Assembly (NCBI GenBank): GCA_027068615.1
Contig: JAMOQV010000166.1
Span: 1-18,371 of the forward strand
From: Helicobacteraceae bacterium
GTDB taxonomy: Bacteria; Campylobacterota; Campylobacteria; Campylobacterales; Sulfurimonadaceae
Direction: 5' to 3'
Length of the DNA stretch: 18,371 bases
The position numbers and the translations under genes were made by a program. The notes beneath the pieces are model-generated. The model saw only the letters and a program-made list of their open reading frames with translations. It had not been told where the DNA came from and searched no databases. Shown here piece by piece: positions 12,636-18,371 of this stretch. The number at the start of each line of letters is the position of its first letter. Position 1 is the first letter of the stretch.

Positions 12636-14481
12636 AGTAATATTTCTAATAAGTAGTTTGGTTTTAGTTTTATCTGCAAGAGAGAGAGTAAATGTTAATT
12701 TTTCAGATTTAAAGATAGAAGATTTTGTAAAACTTGTTTCAAAAGTTACAAATAAAAATATACTACTTAATTATAAAGTAAATGGTGTAGTTAATTTTGT
12801 TAGTACAACACCTGTTTATGATGATGAACTTATAGATATACTAGTATCGGTACTAGAGTCTAAAGGTTATACCCTCATACAAAATGGCTCTATCTTAGAG
12901 GTAGTTCGCTCTAGTGATGTAGCAAAACACAATGCTAAAGTTATATCAAAAGATAAACAACCTTATGGTTCAATGATGGTAACACAGTCTATATCTATAA
13001 AAGATGAAAATATCGATATAGTAGCTTCAAAAATAAGATATCTTATATCTAAAACAGCAAAATTAGTTACTATGAAAACAACAAATTCACTACTTATAAC
13101 TGACTACCCTGCAAATATCAAAACTATAAAAAAAGTGATAAAAGATATAACATCAACAAAAAAAGCTATAGTAAAAATAATACCTATAAAAAATACAGAA
13201 GCAAAAGAGGTTAAAAATAAACTAGATAAATTAGCAAAATCTCTTTTTAATCCTAAAATAGCTACTCAAAAAGTAACTATTATACTTGAAGAAAATACAA
13301 ACAGTATCATACTTGTTGGCTTAGAAGAAAACATCAAAAAAATCGAAGATTTGACAACAAAACTTGATGTCGAATCAAATATAAATAAAACAGTTCAAAT
13401 TTTTGAACTAAAAAATTCTAGTGCAAAATCTGTTATAACAAGTCTAAATGAGATTATAAAAAATCAAAAATTCAAAGACCCATCTATGAAACCAAATGTA
13501 TCTGTAAATGAGGAGATAAACTCTATAATAGTGATGGGTGAACCAGCCGTTATAAAAGGGATAAAACTTATCATAGATGAACTAGATAAAGAAAAATATC
13601 AAGTTTATGTTCAAGCTAGAATTATAGAGATAAATAATGATAACTCAGAAGAGTTAGGTGTTAAGTATGGATTTTCAGGTGGTGATGTTTCATCATCTGG
13701 ACTTTATGCTATGAGTGCAAATTTTGGTGATGTATCACTGACAAATACAGCTTCATCAGCTGTTTTATCTTACTTGGGAGATATCAGTGATGCTAAAAAA
13801 AGCTCTTTGGCACTTGGTGCAACAATAGACTTTTTACAAACAAATGGAGCTTCTAAATCTATATCAAATCCATCTATATTATGTGTAAACAATCGAGAAT
13901 CATCTATATATGTTGGTAAAACTATGTCTGTTTCATCAGGAGAAACAGCTATAGCTGGTCAAACAACATCATCTTACAAAAGGGAAGATATAGGTCTTAC
14001 ACTAAAGATAAAACCTCGTGTATCTTCACTAGACAAAGTTACACTTGATGTTGAAGTCATACTTGAAAACATACTAGATGATGGCTCTAACAATGCAACA
14101 AAACAACCTGTAACATCAAAGCAAGAGGTTAAAACTCAAGCTATACTTAGAGATGGAGAGAGTATCATTATAGGTGGTTTAGTAAAAGATTACAGTAGAG
14201 ATACGATAAACAAAATCCCACTTCTTAGTGATATCCCAGTTATAGGATCTACTCTTTTCTCATCATCTACACAAAACAATGAACAAGACAACTTGGTTGT
14301 GATACTAACTCCATATATCATAAACAAAAGTGAAAAACTATCTCAACTTCAAAGGGATTTAGGAGCATTAAAAAACCTTCAAAAACTTTATGATGAGGCA
14401 GTATTTAAAAAGCTAAAAGAGAAAAAAAAGCAAAAAGAACCAACTAAAAATAATGATATACCAATCCTTGGAGTCAACTAA
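12622..14481 (+). CDS. gspD: T2SS secretin GspD
   Basis: The outer-membrane channel of the system. The 619-residue precursor has a Sec signal (1-19, ending VLVLSA) with no lipobox, so it is not itself a lipoprotein. Next come the N0 domain (about 22-95; VNVNFSDLKIEDFVKLVS) and three ring-building repeats N1-N3 (about 110-325), each with the KNTEAKEV / ENTNSIILVG type pattern. The secretin core (about 325-590) ends in the hallmark PLLSDIPVIGSTLF and NLVVILTPYII. A lysine-rich tail of about 40 residues follows; no typical pilotin-binding S-domain is recognised and no pilotin gene is present here. GGAG at 12611-12614 supports the ATG. The stop overlaps gspE by one base (TAATG). Confidence 0.97.
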   Translation: MKLIRVIFLISSLVLVLSARERVNVNFSDLKIEDFVKLVSKVTNKNILLNYKVNGVVNFVSTTPVYDDELIDILVSVLESKGYTLIQNGSILEVVRSSDVAKHNAKVISKDKQPYGSMMVTQSISIKDENIDIVASKIRYLISKTAKLVTMKTTNSLLITDYPANIKTIKKVIKDITSTKKAIVKIIPIKNTEAKEVKNKLDKLAKSLFNPKIATQKVTIILEENTNSIILVGLEENIKKIEDLTTKLDVESNINKTVQIFELKNSSAKSVITSLNEIIKNQKFKDPSMKPNVSVNEEINSIIVMGEPAVIKGIKLIIDELDKEKYQVYVQARIIEINNDNSEELGVKYGFSGGDVSSSGLYAMSANFGDVSLTNTASSAVLSYLGDISDAKKSSLALGATIDFLQTNGASKSISNPSILCVNNRESSIYVGKTMSVSSGETAIAGQTTSSYKREDIGLTLKIKPRVSSLDKVTLDVEVILENILDDGSNNATKQPVTSKQEVKTQAILRDGESIIIGGLVKDYSRDTINKIPLLSDIPVIGSTLFSSSTQNNEQDNLVVILTPYIINKSEKLSQLQRDLGALKNLQKLYDEAVFKKLKEKKKQKEPTKNNDIPILGVN

Positions 14482-15989
14482 TGTTAGAGTTAGAACCATT
14501 ACACAACTTGCATCTTGAAGTATATGAACCAGAAGAGTTATCTACTGAGCTAAATGTAAAAAACTTTTTACTCTTTACAAAGATAGATGATGAAGTTTGT
14601 GCATGTTTAGATGAAAGATATCTAGTTGAAGCTAGTAACTACTATACAAAACTAAACAAAAAATACCCACTTCGTATGCTAGATAGTGACTCTTACGATA
14701 GACTTTACAATAGATTTTTAGAACTTCGTAACGACAAAACTATGGAGAGTATGCAAGAAGCAAACAATGAAGAAACAGATGATGAAGATATCTCATTGAC
14801 AGACTTTTTAAGAACCTCATCAGATATATTAAACTCTGAAGAATCTGCTCCAATTATCAAGTTTGTAAATGCTTTGTTTTATCAAGCCATAAAAAAACGA
14901 GCTTCAGATATACATATAGAGGTTCAAGAGAAAAAAGGTGAAGTTCGTTTCCGTATAGATGGGATGCTTATAAAAAATGCTGACTTGGATAAAAAAGTGG
15001 TATCTCTGATAATTAGCCGTATAAAAGTTATATCAAATCTTGATATATCTGAGAAAAGAATCCCTCAAGATGGTAGAACTCAGGTTAAAATATCTGGTGA
15101 AACTTTAGATATCCGTGTATCTGTTTTACCAACATTTTATGGGGAAAGAGTTGTTATGAGACTTCTTATGCAAAGCTCACAAATACCAGATATAAATGAG
15201 TTAGGTTTTGATAAAACTCTTATAGGTGATGTAAAAAAACTACTTACTAAATCTCACGGCATCATCTTAGTAACAGGACCAACAGGTAGTGGTAAAACAA
15301 CCTCTTTACACTCATTTTTAAGAGAGGTACAACAGCCTTATAAAAACCTGCTAACAGTTGAAGACCCAGTAGAATATAAATCTGACAATATCTCTCAAAT
15401 ACAAGTAAATGAAAAAACGGGCTTAACATTTGCCACAGCACTTCGTTCTATCCTTAGACAAGACCCAGATGTTATAATGATAGGTGAGATAAGGGATGAG
15501 GAGACAGCATCTATAGCTGTAAGAGCTGCACTTACTGGTCACTTGGTATTTTCAACACTACATACAAACTCAGCATCTGCTACTATATCAAGACTAGCAG
15601 ATATGAAGATAGAACCTTTCTTAATCTCATCTTCATTACTTGGTATTTTAGCTCAAAGATTAGTTAGAGTACTGTGTGATAAATGTAAAGTTGAAGATAG
15701 CATTGCAGAGGAATTTGCACTAGATTACCACATATCAAAAGATACAAAAATCTACAAAGCAAAAGGATGCAAAGAGTGCAACCATAGTGGTTATGCAGGT
15801 CGTCGCTCCATAGGTGAACTTCTAGTTATGAATGACAAAGTAAAAGATATACTAAAAACAACAACAGATGAGCATACTATCAAAACAGAACTAGAAAAAG
15901 ATGGACTAAAAACTATATCTAAACAACTTTTAAAGATGCTAAAAAATGGTGAAACTTCACTAGAAGAAGCTATCCGTATAGGGTTATAA
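14481..15989 (+). CDS. gspE: T2SS assembly ATPase GspE
   Basis: The cytoplasmic hexameric ATPase that powers pseudopilus assembly, docked on GspL. It has 502 residues: a short N1-like region (about 1-90), a helical linker, then the N2/C1 ATPase core. Motifs: RASDIHIE (140-147), RIDGML, Walker A GPTGSGKT (266-273), Asp box around EDPVEY, Walker B VIMIGEIRDEET (331-342), His box LTGHLVFSTLHTN (351-363). A tetracysteine zinc module follows with Cys399, Cys402, Cys430 and Cys433, characteristic of GspE/PilB. GGAG at 14470-14473 precedes the ATG by 7 bases. All catalytic elements are intact. It lies 3 bases before gspI. Confidence 0.97.
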   Translation: MLELEPLHNLHLEVYEPEELSTELNVKNFLLFTKIDDEVCACLDERYLVEASNYYTKLNKKYPLRMLDSDSYDRLYNRFLELRNDKTMESMQEANNEETDDEDISLTDFLRTSSDILNSEESAPIIKFVNALFYQAIKKRASDIHIEVQEKKGEVRFRIDGMLIKNADLDKKVVSLIISRIKVISNLDISEKRIPQDGRTQVKISGETLDIRVSVLPTFYGERVVMRLLMQSSQIPDINELGFDKTLIGDVKKLLTKSHGIILVTGPTGSGKTTSLHSFLREVQQPYKNLLTVEDPVEYKSDNISQIQVNEKTGLTFATALRSILRQDPDVIMIGEIRDEETASIAVRAALTGHLVFSTLHTNSASATISRLADMKIEPFLISSSLLGILAQRLVRVLCDKCKVEDSIAEEFALDYHISKDTKIYKAKGCKECNHSGYAGRRSIGELLVMNDKVKDILKTTTDEHTIKTELEKDGLKTISKQLLKMLKNGETSLEEAIRIGL

Positions 15990-15992
15990 TAG

Positions 15993-16400
15993 ATGAGAAA
16001 AGATGCTTTTACACTTATAGAAGTTATGGTCTCTGTTATGATTATAACTGTAGTTATAGCATCTCTACTTAAGATGAAATCTAACAATTCATATATGTTA
16101 AATTCACTAAAAAATCAAAGTAATACCAAACAATACATTTCACTTCTAATACCAAATAAAGACTATGGATATGAAAACAAAGAAACAAGACTAGATGCCT
16201 TGATAAAAGAGTTTAATGTTGATGATGAATTAAGAAAAAAACTAAAAAATCTAAAAGTTAAAATTATATATAAAAAGATAATATCATTAGACCTTAGTGA
16301 GGTAGAAGACACAGCTTCATCTATGGTTTTAGAAGTTGGTCAAAACATACTAAAAACAGACAAATTTTCTACAAATATATATAGAGTAAAACTACAATGA
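15993..16400 (+). CDS. gspI: T2SS minor pseudopilin GspI
   Basis: A 135-residue pseudopilin precursor with leader MRKDA^FTLIEVMVSVMIIT, leaving Phe1 and Glu5 in the mature protein, and a small globular domain. The FTLIEVMVS start, the small size and the place directly before a larger J-like pseudopilin fit GspI, which binds GspJ and GspK at the pseudopilus tip. AGGG at 15980-15983 is a weak ribosome site. The stop overlaps the next gene by ATGA, implying paired synthesis of the tip subunits. In this cluster I and J are separated from K by about 7 kb. Confidence 0.82.
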   Translation: MRKDAFTLIEVMVSVMIITVVIASLLKMKSNNSYMLNSLKNQSNTKQYISLLIPNKDYGYENKETRLDALIKEFNVDDELRKKLKNLKVKIIYKKIISLDLSEVEDTASSMVLEVGQNILKTDKFSTNIYRVKLQ

Positions 16401-16906
16401 AACGACGAGCATTTACCCTTATAGAGTTACTTGTATCTATAACGATACTATCTATAATTATGGTATTTTTATATAAAACCTACGATATGATTAACCGTTC
16501 AAATACTATAATAAAAAATCAATCAGAAAAAATAATAGATATACAAAAGATAAAAAAAGTTATATATATGGATTTTTTATTGGCTCAAAAAAAATCTATA
16601 CATATTAAAAATATAGAAAAAGGAAAAGACTTTGTAACGATGCAAAGCTCAAATTCTATACACCAAAGATACAACCCATACATAACATATATACTAAAAG
16701 AAGATAAACTTTATAGATTAGAATCTTTAGAAGCTATCAAAGAGTATAATATAGAAGCAAATGCACAATTTGATATAGATAAGATAGGAGATGTAACAAC
16801 TTTTAAAGTGTATAAATCAACTATAAAAGATGAAAACAGCTATCTTATAAATATAATATTTAAAAATTTAGATGAGATACTTTTAAAAGTTAAATCTTTG
16901 AATTAG
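16397..16906 (+). CDS. gspJ: T2SS minor pseudopilin GspJ
   Basis: A 169-residue pseudopilin precursor with leader MKRRA^FTLIELLVSITILS, Glu5 of the mature chain present, then a beta-rich globular domain. Size and the I-J order support GspJ, although the globular part is too divergent for a decisive call by eye. It is the last gene of the cluster. Its stop (TAG, 16904-16906) lies within the convergent lgt gene, and no terminator separates them. Confidence 0.8.
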   Translation: MKRRAFTLIELLVSITILSIIMVFLYKTYDMINRSNTIIKNQSEKIIDIQKIKKVIYMDFLLAQKKSIHIKNIEKGKDFVTMQSSNSIHQRYNPYITYILKEDKLYRLESLEAIKEYNIEANAQFDIDKIGDVTTFKVYKSTIKDENSYLINIIFKNLDEILLKVKSLN

Positions 16907-17711
16907 ATTTATTATAAAAATAAACCCATAAAACAGCACTTAAAACACTCATACCCAAACTTATCCCTTGTCCTAGTGTCATAGCATCGCAACAAATATA
17001 ACCTATCTGAACATCAGGAGCTCTCCAAATTTCTGCTATGGCACGAAAGATACCGTAACTAAAAGCATAAACTAAAGCTAATTCACCTGAGAATTTTTTA
17101 TACTTTCTATAACTATAAACAACTACAAAAACTAAAATTCCCTCTAAAAATGCCTCATAAAGTTGAGATGGATGCCTTAAAACACCATCGACCAATATCC
17201 CCCAACTAACATCAGTTTCACGACCAACCAACTCTTGATTTAAAAAGTTCCCAATCCTACCAAATACAAAAGCTAAAGGGATACTAACAGCGATAAGATC
17301 CATAATCATCCCAAAACTAACTTTGTACTTTCTACTAAAAAGGTACGAGCCTATTACAAATCCTATAACTGCACCATGGTAACTCATACCACGAATACCA
17401 ACAAACTCACCATTAGCAAATGGATTGAAAATCTGCCACGGATGCGATAGATAGTAAAGTGTTTGAGTATCATAAAAAAGTATATACCCAAGTCTAGCAC
17501 CTAAAATAACACCAATTTCTACATATATAAAATAAGCATCAATCTCATTAGGTTTAAAATCAAGTTTATCTTTTTTTATAAAATACTTAGCGATGCCAAG
17601 GGCTGTAAGTAAAGCTAAGACATACATCATCCCATACCAATGAACTGGTATTGAGAAGATATGAAATGCTACTGGGTTAAATGTATCGTATATGTTGTTC
17701 CATGAGTTCAT
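16890..17711 (-). CDS. lgt: Prolipoprotein diacylglyceryl transferase
   Basis: The inner-membrane enzyme that transfers diacylglycerol from phosphatidylglycerol to the lipobox cysteine of prelipoproteins. It has 273 residues, the usual length, with about seven hydrophobic segments. Family motifs: HWYGMMY near the N-terminus, RGMSYHGAVIG with the essential His region, and the Lgt signature GRIGNFLNQELVGRETD (about 150-167). A late RAIAEIWRAPD follows. AAGGA on the minus strand (17726-17722) lies 10 bases before the ATG. It is convergent with gspJ and the two 3' ends overlap by 17 bases. It is a housekeeping gene and probably a chance neighbour of the T2SS, since the secretin here lacks a lipobox. 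Confidence 0.96.
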   Translation of the reverse strand: MNSWNNIYDTFNPVAFHIFSIPVHWYGMMYVLALLTALGIAKYFIKKDKLDFKPNEIDAYFIYVEIGVILGARLGYILFYDTQTLYYLSHPWQIFNPFANGEFVGIRGMSYHGAVIGFVIGSYLFSRKYKVSFGMIMDLIAVSIPLAFVFGRIGNFLNQELVGRETDVSWGILVDGVLRHPSQLYEAFLEGILVFVVVYSYRKYKKFSGELALVYAFSYGIFRAIAEIWRAPDVQIGYICCDAMTLGQGISLGMSVLSAVLWVYFYNKSNSKI

Positions 17712-17731
17712 CTATATTTTATCCTTGTATT

Positions 17732-17760
17732 TTGACATTTTAGAAGTTTTGTTATATAAT
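17732..17760 (+). promoter_or_regulatory. Full-consensus sigma-70 promoter facing a structured spacer
   Basis: TTGACA at 17732-17737 and TATAAT at 17755-17760 are separated by exactly 17 bases, a 12/12 match to the consensus. The predicted start is near 17767, rightward, into a group of stem-loops and then antisense to the PemK/MazF-like gene. No protein gene lies downstream on this strand. Clear -35 boxes are uncommon in Campylobacterota promoters, so the match is notable, though AT-rich sequence raises the chance rate. The lgt ribosome site lies just left, on the other strand. Confidence 0.55.
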
Positions 17761-17805
17761 TGCGGTTACAATTCGCCTTCGGGCACCCCCCTCTTTTAAG
17801 AGGGG
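17758..17805 (+). other. Cluster of three stem-loops: candidate small RNA or REP-like element
   Basis: Three short inverted repeats lie side by side. AATTG/CAATT spans 17758-17773. GCC-TTCG-GGC spans 17775-17784 and on the plus strand gives a C(UUCG)G tetraloop. CCCCTCTT/AAGAGGGG spans 17788-17805, with 8 potential pairs and a minimal loop. The local G+C content is far above the surroundings. None is followed by a T-run on either strand, so this is not a standard terminator. Two readings fit: a small RNA from the promoter just upstream, or a degenerate REP-like palindromic element. The last codons and stop of the PemK/MazF-like gene lie inside the third hairpin. Confidence 0.4.
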
Positions 17806-18200
17806 ATAAATAATCTTCTTATCTTCTCAACCACTGAGTTAAATTGTATTTTTTCTAACATACCTATTCTGCTCATAAGTCTTTTTTTATCAAATGTTTT
17901 TATTTGAAGTATCATAGCTGAGTTTTGAGATAGAGTATTTTTTGTATTGAAAGATATTTTATGAAAATAATCATTATCTTCTTTTAGCTTAGATGTTAAA
18001 GGTACACCTATAAAAAGTTCTGAATTTATTTTTCTTACAATTAATACAGGTCTTTGAAATTCATTACCTTTTCCATACTCTTCACTTCCTATATTTTGTC
18101 CAATCCTTACCCAAAATACTTCTCTTTGCTTAAATCCAGTTTTTCTTATCTTTAGCTCAGTCTGTTTTTTAACCTCATTCCATCTGTCATAGTTTTTCAT
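17796..18200 (-). CDS. PemK/MazF-family protein without visible antitoxin
   Basis: A 134-residue protein resembling the PemK/MazF endoribonuclease family of type II toxins, which cut mRNA at short sites. Family features: REVFWVRIGQNIGSE (26-40) as the first strand, FQRPVLIV with Arg50 at the conserved catalytic Arg position, and GVPLTSK with Thr69 at the conserved Ser/Thr position. It has an extra N-terminal helix of about 25 charged residues. No antitoxin gene is adjacent: upstream is an Fe-S protein gene (10 bases away, same strand) and downstream lgt. It may be an orphan or have another function. The ATG has no Shine-Dalgarno site, suggesting coupling to the upstream gene. Its last two codons and stop fall in a GC-rich hairpin. 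Confidence 0.75.
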   Translation of the reverse strand: MKNYDRWNEVKKQTELKIRKTGFKQREVFWVRIGQNIGSEEYGKGNEFQRPVLIVRKINSELFIGVPLTSKLKEDNDYFHKISFNTKNTLSQNSAMILQIKTFDKKRLMSRIGMLEKIQFNSVVEKIRRLFIPS

Positions 18201-18210
18201 AATATTTTAT

Positions 18211-18371
18211 TTATTTATCTCTCAAAGCATCAGCAATAAGCTCGATAGGATTTTTAAATACAGCCTTAGTATCTGTATAGTTCATAGAAGCATTTATCTG
18301 CATCCTACAAGCACTACATTCTGCACTTACAACCTCTGCTTTTGTTTCTTCTATCATCTTAGCTTTTGGTA
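18211..18371 (-). CDS. C-terminal end of a CCG-domain (Fe-S)-binding protein (5' end missing)
   Basis: 52 codons of a leftward gene that enters from the right edge and stops at 18211-18213. The readable end contains VVSAECSACRMQI, then NPIELIADALRDK. A final CxxC (CSAC) followed by a hydrophobic helix of this type is how CCG (cysteine-rich) domains end in GlpC/GlcF/heterodisulfide-reductase-like electron-transfer subunits. The wording is closest to GlpC-like proteins, but 52 residues cannot separate the subfamilies. It is 10 bases upstream of the PemK/MazF-like gene and probably co-transcribed with it. Confidence 0.7.
   Translation of the reverse strand, partial: PKAKMIEETKAEVVSAECSACRMQINASMNYTDTKAVFKNPIELIADALRDK

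Noticed and set aside
15791..16087. Minus-strand open frame across the gspE-gspI junction
   Set aside because: Antisense to the end of GspE and the GspI leader, both recognised families.
3449..16906. Type IV pilus or Tad system instead of a T2SS
   Set aside because: A PDZ-bearing GspC, a GspK without Glu5, the GspG calcium-loop signature and L-M-N genes fit a T2SS; no PilT, PilM-Q or TadA features are present.
17761..17790. tRNA or tRNA fragment
   Set aside because: Some bases recall a T-arm, but there is no acceptor pairing, anticodon arm or CCA in the 84-base spacer.
17788..17805. Rho-independent terminator for lgt or the PemK/MazF-like gene
   Set aside because: The hairpin is strong but no T-run follows on either strand, and the loop is only 2 bases at full pairing.
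1..18371. CRISPR arrays, insertion sequences, phage genes
   Set aside because: No regularly spaced repeats, transposase or integrase motifs, or phage structural genes were seen in the window.

Overview
The window is AT-rich, with tightly packed genes, weak Shine-Dalgarno sites and several TATAAT-type -10 boxes. Protein features (an HDFNTP histidine-kinase H-box, DUF4214 modules, a DUF2062 protein, a CCG-type Fe-S protein) suggest a member of the Campylobacterota, probably a Sulfurimonas- or Arcobacter-like marine or sediment bacterium. The taxonomy is inferred from sequence character only.

Left part (1-2844, all leftward): a response regulator and a membrane histidine kinase overlap by 14 bases. 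Beyond them lies a DUF4214 protein that runs off the left edge, has no Sec signal and has a very acidic C-terminal part. A 76-base divergent spacer separates the regulator from a rightward DUF2062 membrane protein (2921-3409).

Centre (3449-16906, all rightward): a nearly complete type II secretion system (T2SS) cluster in the order gspG-gspH-gspF-[glycosidase]-gspK-[pfkA]-gspL-gspM-gspN-gspC-gspD-gspE-gspI-gspJ. It encodes five pseudopilins (G, H, I, J, K), the inner-membrane platform (F, L, M, C), a GspN-like protein, the secretin D and the ATPase E. The prepilin peptidase (GspO) is not in the window. Most genes overlap by 1-20 bases or lie within 10 bases of each other. Two non-secretion genes sit inside. 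One is an 824-residue secreted protein with a Sec signal, a DUF4214 module, a GH114-type polygalactosaminidase domain and a further barrel-like domain; it is the best cargo candidate. The other is an ATP-type 6-phosphofructokinase preceded by its own TATAAT. An extended -10 promoter lies directly before gspG, so there are probably two transcription units, gspG-to-gspK and pfkA-to-gspJ.

Right part (16890-18371, all leftward): lgt, whose 3' end overlaps gspJ convergently by 17 bases; an orphan PemK/MazF-like protein; and the C-terminal end of a GlpC-like Fe-S protein. Between lgt and the PemK/MazF-like gene lies a compact cluster of stem-loops read from a full-consensus sigma-70 promoter on the opposite strand. 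It may be a small RNA or a REP-like element.

The main point of interest is the dedicated T2SS whose operon carries a multidomain polysaccharide hydrolase that shares its N-terminal DUF4214 module with the acidic protein 4.5 kb upstream.
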